DNA of 64,000 nt from Paragonimus westermani (GCA_008508345.1 QNGE01000884.1:133418-197417); one strand, 5' to 3'. Positions 40,931 through 52,791 are shown, counted from the stretch's first letter. Notes: generated from the sequence alone by a model not told the origin. Translations and numbers: made by a program.

Positions 40931-41600
40931 TAACTGGTCCTAGCAAGTGGGCTAGCCATTTTGCCACTGTATGATATAGCACACATCTCTATAATCAGCT
41001 GCAGCGATAGCTGTTTGTCTAAAAGATGCTGATTTGCTGAAGATCGGTGCATTTGTTTGACCGCATTCGAATGACTCGCTGGACCTTGTGGTTGACTAGA
41101 CTCAAATAATTATCGTTGCCGTATTTTTCCTGTATACTTTACAACTTTGCCCTCTAATTCTTCTGTCCTACTTACCAACTGACACTGACGGGTTACTATA
41201 TTCTTCTAATCAAGACGATAGCTCACTTACTGATGTACAGTCTCATTTGTACTGCGCAATTCACGTAAGTTCATTTGTGCATTACTTATATCTAATATTT
41301 TTGCTGGTCCATTCATGAGTCGTAACTTTCTGTCTAACAATGTTATATCCCCACTACACTTTATCCCGCCAGACAGAAAAGGATTCCAGATAATTCCTCC
41401 TCAGCCCCTTGATCTCACCCATTTTTTGAAGACAAATCAAACCTTATGAATCGTATGAACTGCGCAGCTTCAGCTTTCCCAATAAACTTTCCTTCTTACG
41501 GGACTGACGACCAAATTTTATCTATACATTGTTCATTTTGTAGACCGACCGCGTTTTCAGTCCGATTTCTGCATTATTGTGTACTGCGTTGGTTATATTA

Positions 41601-44600
41601 TTTAGTGATCATTTAATGCTACACATTATTCTATTTGTTGTTTCCGTAAGGCTGAGATTTACACAAGGATATACGGCTGAAATTTTTACAGTTAGTTTGT
41701 TTATTAGTGTTCAATTTGGCACCGCAGTGTCGCTTGCTGTAACCGCCTTTTCTAACACTGGATTCATTATGTGGCTGATTTGTTTACATTATTTGTACTG
41801 GTTGATGTAGTGCAATCGTTTCGTCCGTGCCGATCCACTTCTGGCGTCTGGTAGCAACAAGTAGTCCTTTGACTGTGTAAATGATTGATTTCGACGTGGT
41901 ACAGAATCAGCAGTCACTTACTTCATTGCAGCTTGCCTCTTTCTTATATCACACTTCACCAATTGCCCCGAACTGGACAGGATTTTTCTCCCCTTTGAAA
42001 ATACAGTACAGCCTAATGGATACAACCTACGGCTGATTAATTCACCTAGGTTATTCCGTTTCTATAGTTAACGAACTTCATGATTACTTATTTTCTTACA
42101 CAGAGTAGGTTGTGCAATTTCTTCGCTATTCACAAATATTTGTATTTTAGGGTTTAGAGTGAATGATCCTGTCATTCTGACTGTGAAGTCAATAACGCAG
42201 TCTGCGTAGCCGCATTTCAAGCTGCACAAGAACAGTCGTTTAAGCCGCTATCCGGATTTTGATAACAACCAGTGACAGGTTCGAATCGGAAAGTGAAGTC
42301 CAGGCCGACATCTTAAAACGAAACTTGACTTTTTTTAAAGTTATATTCAGCGGAAAGTCGAAACTTTGGAAAATTCTAAATGATTACTTCACCTAAACTG
42401 TAGTCAAAGTTGCGTTTCTTCAGTGCATTACCCTACGCTGTTTTCTTTACTTACCTGAAGACGTCTTGAAATGCATTCTGAAAAATACTGCACAAGTTTG
42501 GCAGCGATTTTTCTTCTGTTTCTTCCCATCATCTGAAAACGTTATAATCCCGTTTCGATTTTTTTCACTTGGGAAGAAAATATTTATTAGGAACAAAACC
42601 CATAATATAAAGTGGTTGTAGTACAATAGTCGTCTTTTGATTTACAAAAGAAACGATGCACGAAGCCGCACAACGCAGTAGAGGGCAAAACTCCTACTGG
42701 CTCCGAGCATATCAATTTCTTACCATCGCAGTATTTTCTCAGATTCCTGAGTAATATTACCATTTCGGCGTGAACACTTGGAATAAACACGTGATGAACG
42801 ACTGTTCCGATGAAAAATGCGTTCAGAATCAACTGTGACTCCGACTTTACTCTTTGATCTCAGAGAAAGTGTTCCAGTTTTTCTGTCAACATCATCGATG
42901 TCTTCCTATCTCTCCATATATATATATATGTATGGAAAGAGCCAAACCAGCGGGCTCACCTACATTCGGATTGCTTGCAGATGTTATAATGAATCAGTCT
43001 GAAGCTGAAGCCCTCCAGACATTCAAATCTAAATTGTGGCTCTGATGTGCAGGTGAAATCATTTGTTTTACTTCAGATTGAGCTTGACCAGCTCCATAGT
43101 TAGTTAACTATCTTAGCAGCAGTAAAAGAAAACAGTTTACCCTCAGAGCTCCTCGATATATCGCTTATTAAATGACCTGATGGCAAGCTTGAAACTGCTG
43201 CTCAACGTGAATTGACAACACCTGATGACATTCAAAAGTTTAACAGAAAACATCCAGCCCGCCACCCTAAAAGCCTGCGAACGCTGTTCGAACACACATA
43301 CGCGCACTGCAGCTCATCCGAAGTTAGGAAACAAGGATGAGGACATTTGTTCGTACCGTTCCAATGGATACCCTAGGTAGTTCCGTGAAGACGTTTACAG
43401 GAGGGTTGACGGGAACTGAACGTGCAACAAAAAACGAGAATGACAACGCCATTTATTCACATATGAATCAGCACAAAGGATGCTTCAACCGCTGAGCATC
43501 CAAATATCACAGGGTGAACTGAAAATTTTGCTCACCTTTGCTGAAGTCCAAAGGCCTTTTAGAAACACAGGAACACTCTGGCGTCGTCCACGTGATTCCA
43601 TGCCTCAGACTTGACCACCAATATCTTGAACAGACAAACAAGCAGCTGCACACAGGCAGGCACGATCAAAAATTGGCGATAGGACGAGCCGATCCTGGAA
43701 CACAACTATGGTACCACTGCGCAGACACAGCTCACGAGGTCAACGCGGGTCACACGGAAGTGGCTGCGCAGGGGCAAAACTGAAAGAGGAACGGTTTGTA
43801 CTGATTCATTCAGTCGGCACGCAGAGGTAGAGAACTACTGCGTCAGCAACGTTGACGCTGGAACGAAGACTAGCAAAACGGACCGACATGCAAACACAGT
43901 GAGCGGCAGAGCAAGTGCATACCAACACATTTATTTGTTTGGCAACCGATCCTAGTGTGCATTCCGAACGCTGCCATAAATCGTTCACTATTCAGTGTGT
44001 GCCTTTTTTGAATGTTTTTTAAATGCACAAATATAATCAAGATCCAGAAAGATTCCTGCTTAACGTGTTCAAATAGATTTTTGAAAACAATAGCCTGGAT
44101 CTATTACTCTGTTTGCCACCTCACAGCCACTTGGATTCCATCATACAACATTACCATATCGAGCAACTCGTCCCATTCTTAACGCTGTTCATTAGGCAGT
44201 AGGTTCTGAAATAAATGTTGTCTGGATTAAGATTAATATCGGGGATAGTCGTCATGAGGAGGCCGAACGTGTACATAGATTTTGATCGGTTTTTGTTTAT
44301 TAGAAGATACTTATTTTGGTCGCACACAGAGGACGCACTGATTTTCTGTTCATATTGGGTATTCGAAGTCGAACAACGAAATTTCATTTTTTTTCGCCAC
44401 TGGGTATATATTTTTTATTTTTGAAATTCTTTCAGTGAAATCGAACACTGTAAATTTTTTGTTAATGTGTGACTACCGATAGTGAAGATCCATGCATTTC
44501 TACTGGCTTGCTGTTTACACATACCGGTAGATGGTCACGAGTTTTTACTGTTGTAAACTTTCATCATGTCATGGTTGCCAGAATAAAGGTGAAGTTGATA

Positions 44601-46159
44601 TACTGACTGTCAGAAATTTGGTCAAACGTCACTGACACGAACTTCAACACATATAAGCATACAACTGATTAGGTCGTTTTTGTCCGCTTAAAGTTAACCA
44701 TCATACCCAGGTAAATGGGTTCGATGAATGGTGAAGCAAAATTCGAATGTTTTGTGATCAACTGAGACGGTTTGAGCTCTCTAGTCTTGATGCAGCCACC
44801 TGGATCCATTGCAAACCTTTCGTTTCGGTGTATGGGAATAGACACACTCTGTGTACAAGCTATATTGGACTGGTCAACTGACTGATCGATCTTGGTCGAC
44901 GCCAAATAGAACGCCGCAGTCCAATCAGCTCTTAACTCTCGCACCAATGCGTTAAGTGAACTGAGCGGCAATTATGTAATTATTCCGCTCATTCAAGATA
45001 GAGGCTGTTGAACTGTATGATTGAACAGTGCCAACTATATCCGTAGGTTACTGAATGTATTACCTGATGCACAGAGTCAGAAGAGATTCCAAACAGCGCA
45101 AGTTAGTTGCGCGGATTGCGTTGGCCGTCAAAAAGGCCTTAAGAAGGTACATATAAACTGTGTTGCTTGTCATAAAACGCTCAACCAACCCGTTGTTATT
45201 TTGTGTGATCCCGACAAAGTGTTTACCGCCCTTGTTAGTATTAACTCCCAGCATCATCCGGCGGAAGTGATCTCGTGGTCAACAACAATATTAAGCCGTT
45301 TAGAAGTAAATGATCTGTGTCAACTTACTGATGTGTATTTTGAAGCCAACGTGAAACTTCAAGCAGTGGTTTCACTGTCCAACCTCTGATTGTCGGCAAC
45401 TTAAGAGACAAAACTTTACCACAACTCTGTGAGAGTCCCACAGCTTCCACCTATATTTGAAACCTTATGCTTTGATATAACTGTGTTGTGCGAACACAGA
45501 TATGAATATGACGCGTGGTGTACTGGCATCCGAAGCATACATTAGCATTTTTCTGTCACAACTGACAAACCTTCCGATGAATGCTCTCCACGTTCTCCTA
45601 AGCTTCATTAGACGTCACTTCTGCAAAACAGCTGTTTCCGGTAGTTTCCATCAAGCCACTACAATTACATGAATGTCATATGAGTTACATGCGAAATAAT
45701 AAAACAAGTCAAGTGGATCGGCGAACATTTAACAAGGTGGGGTACATCACAGTCTAACGGAGGAAGGTGATTGTGTTGATGCATTTGAAGGAGTGACGCG
45801 TGGGACAACTATTTGGTTCATCCTCGATCGGCCTTCGACTGGTTTAAGGATGAATGGCCAAAGAAGACGAATGGTCTGTACAAACTGCTTCTGGCACACA
45901 GGCGTGGATCACAGAATCTGTTGACGGTGGCATCAGCCGTTTATAACCCGATTACTCTTGTATGCTCCGATCTTTATAACCACCGTCCACCTGGCGAACT
46001 TTGCCGCTCTTGTTTTTCACAATGTAGTACGGACGCCATCTGTTGGCATAGTAGGTTTAAGTACATCTTCGTAGTGCAGGGATGGTCAATTGCGAGACTT
46101 GCATTTAGTGGCCATCTTGTCGTGCGAACGCTGTCCAGGAATTTGACACTTTTCATAGC
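41601..46159. other. No gene recognised; AT microsatellite
   Basis: A near-palindromic AT run occurs at about 42,912-42,942 (CTCTCCATATATA...GTATGGAAAGAG). Open frames at 44,669-44,971 (minus) and 45,021-45,389 (plus) look somewhat protein-like; the latter has two CxxC pairs (CADC, CVAC). Both begin without a convincing start and I cannot tie them to a family. Confidence 0.35.
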
Positions 46160-46164
46160 CTAGC

Positions 46165-46360
46165 TCCTTTTACCGTCTTTGACGGGCCAGAACATTCCAT
46201 CAGCAATGCTGTACAATTCTTGAACAAACTAAAACACGTGAGGATAGAAGAAGACGAAACAATGATTTCGTTTGATGTCACAGCACTCTTCACTTCCATT
46301 GACCTCACTCTAGCCAAAGAGATGCTGCGAAAGCTGTTAAAAAAATCCCCGACCGAATGA
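46165..46360 (+). pseudogene. PLE-C reverse transcriptase, motif A segment
   Basis: The frame reads FDGPEHSISNAVQFLNKL, then DETMISFDVTALFTSIDL, where the aspartate of FDVTALFTSI is the first catalytic residue. A TGA follows SPTE at about 46,358, and the frame then shifts before the next block. The usual upstream RPIVS block is absent, so the 5' end of the element is lost near 46,160. Confidence 0.75.
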
Positions 46361-46364
46361 ATCA

Positions 46365-47042
46365 TTGAAACCGGAGAGCATATGCAATCTCATGGAGCTA
46401 TGCTTGTCGACGTACCTCAAATCCACTGGCCAAATCTACCAACAACTTAAAGAAACTCCAATGGGTTCGCGCATATACGGATTTATCGCAGAGGCGGTCA
46501 TGCAGAGGTTAGAGAATATCGCGCTACCAAAGATCAAACCGAAACTCTGGGTACGATATGTTGACGATACATTCGTAATCCTCAAACGCTCAATGATTGA
46601 GGACACACATAGACTGCTGAACAACGTTTTCAACGATATTAAATTTACGATGGAGACTGAAACCGACAACCAACTACCGTTCCTAGATGTACTAATCAAC
46701 CGCAAACCTGATGGAACACTGAAGACCTCAGTTTATCGGAAAGAAACACGCACGGACCAACTCCTTAGTTTTCGCGGCAACCACCCAGTCTGCCACAAGA
46801 GAAGCTGCATTCGAACCCTGTTCAAACGAGCTGAAACATACTGCAGCACCGCAAAGCTCCGGAGAAAGGGAGAAAACTACCCATACCGAGTATTTCTTCG
46901 CAACGGATACCTGCGAAACTTCATCAGATGGAGTCTATTACAAAAAAACAGAAAGCTGAAATCTAATGACCCACCAGCAAAACGAATTGCGCTACCATAC
47001 ATCAAAACCGTAACAGAAATGACCGCCAGGCTACTGAGAACA
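46365..47042 (+). pseudogene. PLE-C reverse transcriptase, main palm and thumb segment
   Basis: Blocks by residue of this frame (which opens at a TTG, a frame edge and not a start): LCLSTYLKSTGQIYQQLKET 12-31, PMGSRIYGFIAEAVMQRLE 32-50 (PLE PMGSPISGLIAE block), RYVDDTFVIL 64-73 with both catalytic aspartates, FTMETETDNQLPFLDVL 94-110, VYRKETRT 123-130, NHPVCHKRSCIRTLF 139-153, RNGYLRNFI 179-187, and ALPYIKTVTEMTARLLRTYG 209-228. After that the coding sense passes to another frame, and the expected linker (VAHKP...KD-type) is missing, which indicates a small deletion with frameshift near 47,043. Confidence 0.85.
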
Positions 47043-47043
47043 T

Positions 47044-47613
47044 ATGGTATCACCAAAAGAACAATCCAAACCCACCGACAAAAGAAATGTCATTTACAAA
47101 ATCCAATGCAACAACTGTGGACAACAGTACGTCGGCCAAACCGGACGGAAATTATTAACACGAATACATAAACACGAACTGGCCATCAAGAGACACGATC
47201 AATTTTCCCTGATCTCCGTCCACAAGGATGAAACTGGACACGCCTTCAACTTGAACATCGCAGAAATCCTTACTCAGACAAATACCGAAAATGCAAGAGA
47301 ATTTCTCGAAGCTTGGTACTCATCAACCGGTTCAATAAACAAACACATCGAGCTAGACAAAATCTATGAACCAATGCGAATCAAGGATTTGAGGAGACGT
47401 AAACGCCATCGAGTCAAAATACCGGTAAACCCAAACAGAGCAACTTGTACTGATAAGACAAAATCAACCAATGGTGGGTCGAACCAGAGGCCAAACACGA
47501 CGGAAAGCGACCAACCAGAATCCAGGCTAGTAGGTCAAATCACTCTCCTATATAAGAGCAGGCATCGATCAATCTTCACATTCAAAATATACGCTGAAAC
47601 ACTTACGCACTGA
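47044..47613 (+). pseudogene. PLE-C GIY-YIG endonuclease
   Basis: The frame of about 189 residues carries NVIYKIQCNNCGQQYVGQTG at 15-34 (GIY-YIG core, with C22 and C25 between the two halves), R40 and H42-H44 region (RIHKHELA), SVHKDETGHAFN at 58-69, REFLEAW at 85-91 with the conserved Glu, and INKHIELDKIY at 98-108. A basic tail follows. The stop at 47,611-47,613 lies inside the hammerhead-like motif, so coding and ribozyme sequences overlap. In an active element the enzyme makes the target nick. The ATG at 47,044 is a chance start created by the upstream deletion. Confidence 0.85.
47549..47556 (+). promoter_or_regulatory. TATA-like box upstream of the PLE-C hammerhead-like motif
   Basis: TATATAAG, preceded by CTCC and followed by AGCAGG, lies about 54 bp before the hammerhead-like motif. 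A transcript starting 25-30 bp downstream would begin near 47,580 and include the motif at its 5' end. This position suits the PLE arrangement in which terminal repeats carry promoter and ribozyme. Only the sequence match is seen; function is inferred. Confidence 0.4.
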
Positions 47614-47653
47614 TGATGTCACCTCGCTTGGTGATGAAACGTTTGCAACCTAA
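47603..47653 (+). ncRNA. Hammerhead-ribozyme-like motif at PLE-C terminus (core intact)
   Basis: The conserved boxes CTGATGA (47,610-47,616) and GAAAC (47,636-47,640) are both present. Stem II is CACC/GGTG (47,620-47,623 with 47,630-47,633), extended by T-A and G.T pairs. Stem I pairs GCA (47,607-47,609) with TGC (47,644-47,646), then TTA (47,603-47,605) with TAA (47,651-47,653) across an internal loop. Stem III is only AC/GT with no loop, so it would have to form between two copies through the palindrome AAACGTTT (47,637-47,644); predicted cut after 47,643. Type I hammerheads with minimal stem III are established in PLEs. Oddity: one extra U between the core and stem II, and a G.U closing pair instead of G-C. 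Confidence 0.7.
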
Positions 47654-47692
47654 ATGCCAAGCTCGGCGAACATATCAATACCATGACTCGGT

Positions 47693-48179
47693 TGTGTTAA
47701 TTAATGTCGAGAGATCGTCTGAGACGTGAGGTATGGATTGCTTTTAAACAGCGTTTTGACTCATTTACAGTGTCCGCCATCTGCTTACGTGCAGACTTGT
47801 GTGCCCAACATAAGTTTCATGTATTGTCGCCGTTATCTCTATACCCATCAGTGAGCTATGTCTACTCTCTTTGAGAGTCAGGCTATTATCACTGTTGTCT
47901 TGCAATGCAGCTAGGCTCGGCGCTTCGAAAAGAATACCTTACGAGTGCTAAACATATATGACTAAATTTCTCCATCGCTTTCAGAGTGGTTGTATCTATT
48001 TAGAGTTTAGGGGTGTAGCTGAAGGGTTGACTAGTAATATTTGCTTACTTCAGAACACTATCTTGTTTCTCAATAGATTGGGTTGTGACTGAACTGGCTT
48101 CAAAAATCTGCACCCAAGACCACCTCTGGACGAGTTTTTTTTAAACTATTTCAATGTTGCACGTACAAGGCTGGTGTAT
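47693..48179. other. No gene recognised
   Basis: Sequence between the PLE-C end and the decayed reverse-transcriptase relic. Nothing recognised. Confidence 0.4.
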
Positions 48180-48560
48180 CGTGTAGATAGACGACTGGTT
48201 ATGTCTCGGGTACTCCATTAGGTACAATGTTGGTTGACTTTTCCGAAGATTACCTTGGACAAAAGCTGAACTTTGATGAAGGAAATTTTACATTCGATAA
48301 TTCCGCAATCTTCAGCTCAGTGGCTGGAATGAAGCACCTGCATGGCCATTTGAAACCTAAGCACAAGAATCGAGCTCACGGTAAAAATTGCAGATAAAAT
48401 TGAAGTCACATTTGTGGACGTCATGTTGTACAGGAGCTCGGGTGGTTCTCCGTTTAAAAGCGCCTACCTTGTAAGGGATCTGCTCTACTGGGACAGAATC
48501 CACATGCTTAATTCCACGTAGGAGGTCAGCCCGGAAGTTTCATTCAGTGTGCAAGCTTTT
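48180..48560 (+). pseudogene. Very decayed reverse-transcriptase relic, probably PLE
   Basis: YVSGTPLGTMLVDFSEDYL (GTPLG at 48,209-48,223) resembles the PLE GSPLGPLLAD block. EVTFVDVMLYRSSGG (48,402-48,446), followed by SAYLVRD, resembles the FLDVLVxRxxDG...VYRK block that follows YVDD in PLEs. Spacing is roughly right, but YVDD is not found and the two blocks are in different frames. A LINE origin for the first block (SGVPQGxVLGP) cannot be excluded. Confidence 0.4.
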
Positions 48561-51500
48561 GAGCATACTGGGGCTAACGCACTCGACACTCGTACTAACC
48601 GAAAGTCAAGAGGCATTGCTCGGCCATCTGACAATGTCAATAAGTGCTCGACCAGATACCTCGAATACGGGCTTTTGTGATCAAAAACCGACCCTGCTAA
48701 CTGAACTAGGTAGTCATAATCCAACACAATTCGACACGACTACTTGTAGAGGAATACCTGTCTTCGCTTGCTAGCCTAATATGGTTTTCTAGTTATTTAT
48801 ATGGAGGGTGAAAACTGCAATTACTTGGAGTCATGTTCATTCTGAAAACTAAACAATTTTTCATCCCGTCGAAGAAGGACCTATGGGCACAAAAGTTACA
48901 CATAATCAGAGGGTGGACAACGCCAATCAAAATGCGTATATGATACATAAACAACAATGTATGAAATACGTATGAGTTCCAAAAACTAAAACTAAATGTT
49001 CGGAATGCAGATATAGCATCAAAAATGGCCGTTATGAACCACTAACTGTGACAGTAAAGCTTTCGGGGTATGACGGAGGAATGGGTTAACATGAGAATGG
49101 CCCTTAACTTGTAATCTTTTTACTGGATAAAGGTGTAAAAGTCCTGGACTTGTAGGTGTTTGTCGCAGGACAGCGTATCATTTGGTTTTTGTAGCGGTGT
49201 CATGGCAGGATTTGTTCTTCAGTATGCTGTAAAACAGTGAGTGGTCATTCCCTCGGATGCATCGTGTAGAGATGTGTGACAAAAACTAATTGGTTGTGGC
49301 AGTGCTCATGATCTAGAGCCACGCCAAACCACGAAGCAGGTAATGGGTTGATAGCAATGACATTACCGTTGCTGGGAGAATCGGAGCCAATGATCACGTC
49401 GGGCCTTCCTTGCAAGGCACTTCGTCGAACAATCTCTGTCAGGCGTTGTGAGGAGCGTTGAGTGAATAAGAATAACTGTCAGTGTCGGGAAGCATCAAAC
49501 ATTGGATACAGCATTAGAAAGGTAATTGGTCTGACTGCACACATGAAGAGTCCATCAGGGTACTTAAGGAATGCGTTCGGACGAACATATTGGAGGTGCG
49601 GTGATGGGTATATTATGATTTTGTATTCGGCCGAACAGCTACCTGTCTGTTTCCAATGAGGTCGTTCGAACTCCTGCAGACCTAATGGGGTCTATCTCCC
49701 AACTGAACGGAACACAATTTCACATGCATATTCAGATGCAAATACGTTAGTAATGTATGAGAACAGCATCGAAACGTGTACCAATGAACACTCCGAAATT
49801 TCCTCGCGCATCCTGGAATAACATCTTTCAAAGTGTCTCGAAGTGAGAAACATTCCAAACTGCTGAGTTGGTCGTGCAGTCGTATTTTGTAAAATTGACT
49901 TCCACAAATACACCCTTTTCCGTACATATAGAAGCAGATGGATACTAATCTGTCTACTCCATGGTTGGCTGGTCATCCTCTCTTAAAGCCCGAGCTACAC
50001 TTTGGAATTTCAACCCTTCTTGGCTAACGGTCAGGTTTTCCAGAATTTTGACTTTTGGTTTTTGCGTCTGTCTCTCTAGTCCCTCAAGTCCTAATTTCCG
50101 TCCTGTGGAAGTTAACTGGTTTACAATTAGTTACATGTACATGTTTGATCACAGTGTACGGAATGTAACCCCAGAGAAAAACACGAGTTGCGTTTTCTCA
50201 ATCTTCTTTGTAATTGTCATCTTTACCTAATATGAAAGTCCATTACCAACTTATTCTGCACTCTAACATACACCATGAGGACAATTCAATTTTTCAATAT
50301 AACTTTTACTAACTATTTCCTGTCGTTCGGCTTGGTGCAAATATTTGTCGGGCTCACAAGTCTCAATCAGTATGACCACAACCAGCAAAAACCAAAATTA
50401 TTTTGTTTCCATGACTTCTCACATTACGTTAATTTGACCAAGTTGGTTGTGATGGGAAGAAAATATGCTTAAACAAATTCACCGTACTTTTGTTTCATAA
50501 GTTCCGCAATCTCATAAGAGAGTTTCTCATCTTATCCAGTCCGAGAAATTATTGCTGAGCGGGAAGAATATTTGATAGGACCCACTGTGTTCCTATACAT
50601 GTTCGTCTGGTGCAAAAGGTTACCGGAAGTAATTTTAATGGCAAATGCCATCCAGTCGACAACCGAGCATAGTGAGTTCCACTCATTTTGATATCTACGT
50701 AAACAGTTGTCTAAAATATTTTGAAAATCAACTCGATATTACACCAAGTAGCTCAGTTTGGCTTTAGCGGATTCCAGACACAACCAAACAGGGACACCAC
50801 TCAGCAAATGCATTACATCATTTCGTTTGGGTATGGATTAAAACTGCAAACTTCTGTTAATCTGAAATTCTGCAAAGAATCTTCTTGATGTTTTTCACCC
50901 TACTATAAAGCGGACGCATCGTGTATTATATTCCCTCATATATAAACGAAAAATCCACTTTAGAATATATCGAATACTGATGGCTGGAAAGATATGCTGA
51001 TAAATGTGAGCTGAACACCAGTGACAGTTCAGTGCAACTTCCGTAGTAATCAAAAATTTCAGGCCGGACTCTTTCGAAAAAATGCACACTATGCTAGATT
51101 GTGTTTCCGATTAGAATACCTCACTTACTGGTTTCCCATTAGGCACTACCCCAATGTCACAGCTGAACATTCATCCACATTATTTTGTTAACACAACTGT
51201 GATCTGAAATAATCATGTGGCGGAATTACGATGCTCTGCTGATGAGTTCTAACACAAAACGAAACTCCAGTTAGGGAGGCTCTTTTAAGGTGATTTAACT
51301 TAAACTTTTTGGACGCTAAGCTTACTAGCATATATGCTTGAAAATTCAGCCATCTAAATCACATATTACTAACTAATTCCGTGCGTCAGGTCACGTTTAC
51401 CTTCTAAATTGGTTAGTTCGCAACAACTCTCTTATTTATTCAACTCCCGTTTATCGCTTACTTTCGTAGTTTAAAACCATATTTTCCGGTCTAAACTGTT

Positions 51501-52224
51501 CACAGAAAGATGAGCCAAAGGTAGGGGCATACCGGTTCATAATCATGAATCTCTCGGTTAGGCTAACTGGTGGGTATTAAACTAGGTCTTGTGCTGTTTT
51601 CATTTTGTCCATGGGATATTTTTTAGTGTCTGACGCATGGTGGAGCAACACGGAAGACTTAACTGAAAGGTTAATTCGCAAACATAATTTTCACTGTGTG
51701 AAGATTACTGCACATTTTTATTCACAGATGTGCCCGTTTCCTGGACCTTGCCGCCATCTACTTTCGGCACCAGAAAACGGATATCCGTACCAGGAATTAT
51801 AAGGATATGCAACAGCTTATTTTCAGCTTATCAGTAGCTTCTCTGAGCTTTTAATCATGGCGTGAAACACACATATCTGTCAATTGAGAATACAAAATGC
51901 AGTTTATATCACGCATCGAAATAAAAAGAGGTTGTTGGTAAATACAGTCGACAGGATGACTAGAAACATACTGAAAAGGTCGGATCAGATTTGATCTCAG
52001 AACTCCTCGTGTTGTCAACATGTGCACTGAGTGCGCTGTCCTATTTACAATAGGGTTCACAGTCTTTTGTAGTCACGGGAACATCGTTATCGGAAGGTCG
52101 AAGAGAATGTTTAAGACGATGGCAGGAAGCCACCAGCACGATTGTCACGTGAACTCAGGAGTGTTAATGACTAATGAGAAACGCAACATCTAACAGTAAG
52201 CAACTATTAGCCATCGGTCAAGAA
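48561..52224. other. No gene recognised
   Basis: Short frames only, some overlapping on both strands at 49,682-49,976. No RNA gene or clear repeat noticed. Confidence 0.4.
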
Positions 52225-52262
52225 ATATTCACTTAACACTTAATGCACTGATGATCCTTCAT
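52225..52262 (+). repeat. Possible decayed PLE terminal fragment
   Basis: AAATATTCACTTAACACTTA followed by ATGCACTGATGAT aligns with AATATTCGCTGAAACACTTA and CGCACTGATGAT at the palindrome hinge. The CTGATGA box (52,248-52,254) is kept, but stem II and GAAAC are not found after it. Confidence 0.35.
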
Positions 52263-52641
52263 AAAGCAATAACCGATTTTTGGTTTGTTTAAAGATGAAT
52301 GAATAGCACACTTACTGGCATTCACTCGTTATAGCTATTGCAGTGAGGGTGATAAAAATGTCCAAATCTGCCATATGGAATGTTTCTTCGTAAACGCGCT
52401 CAACAGGTGAAAAGTGCCCATTGTGCTCATTTCCCTGTCACAGTGTTTTGGTTGCAAAAATATCACAGGGGAAATAAATTGGCTTTATCTCCAATAACTT
52501 TTGATTAGGAAAGTTAATCTGAATTCAGCGTCTTCCTGAAACTACGTATTCTATCACAAGTTCTTTGTGAATGTTTTTTGCACAATAGTGTTTTTTTCAT
52601 AATTCATTTATCCTTGCTTTGTTGTCCACCCCTCTCGGCGT

Positions 52642-52721
52642 GGATTCGTAGCTCAGACGGTAGAGCGTTTGCCACGTTTGATCGTGATGTTTTTGTGGCT
52701 GTTTCGAGTCCAGTCTAAGTC
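52642..52721 (+). repeat. tRNA-like SINE head, second copy
   Basis: Same order as 6,342-6,421: GGATTCGTAGCTCAGACGG, TAGAGCG, TTGCCACGTT, a TTTTGTGGCTG stretch, TTCGAGTCCAG and AAGTCC. The A box is good; the T arm is weaker (GCTGT/CCAGT) and the acceptor has several mismatches. Shared departures from a tRNA with the first copy (long, distorted anticodon region) point to one SINE family. Confidence 0.6.
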
Positions 52722-52791
52722 CTAATTGTAAAATATCTCCACTAGATTCAATACGAATGAAGTCAAACAGTTTGGACGTCGGGTTTAACAT

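Larger units (their letters stand above)
40087..41600 (-). mobile_element. PLE-B: broken Penelope-like reverse transcriptase copy
   Basis: On the minus strand the order is a poorly conserved N-terminal region (about 41,600-40,930, with segments such as DITLLDRKLRLMNGPAKI), then reverse-transcriptase blocks FSLDVTSLL (40,830-40,856), GPTLGLLLADMFMTKFE (40,607-40,657), HIDDII in place of YVDD (40,541-40,558), and the thumb region to 40,087. The blocks lie in different frames, so at least two frameshifts exist. The endonuclease half is missing. It groups by eye with Poseidon/Neptune-type PLEs and may be the same lineage as PLE-A. The upstream limit is approximate; a 16-bp identity with 55,941-55,956 suggests another copy of its 5' region there. 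Confidence 0.7.
46160..47692 (+). mobile_element. PLE-C: best preserved Penelope-like element, with hammerhead-like end
   Basis: A 5'-truncated copy with, in order, reverse-transcriptase palm and thumb, GIY-YIG endonuclease, a TATA-like box and a hammerhead-ribozyme-like terminus. The last ~100 bp (about 47,588-47,692, ending GCGAACATATCAATACCA) recur in both arms of the 61.87 kb palindrome with the same outer limit, which defines an element boundary. One stop and two frame changes, the second probably with a small deletion, inactivate the protein. It belongs to a different PLE lineage from PLE-A (VGQTGR rather than IGRT in the nuclease). Confidence 0.85.

Noticed and set aside
44669..44971. 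100-codon open frame on the minus strand
   Set aside because: Protein-like in parts but no recognised domain and no supporting context.
45021..45389. 122-codon open frame with CADC and CVAC pairs
   Set aside because: No family recognised, begins at TTG, and no upstream or downstream exon that I can support.
52225..52262. Fourth hammerhead motif
   Set aside because: CTGATGA is present but no stem II hairpin or GAAAC follows; kept only as a possible PLE end relic.
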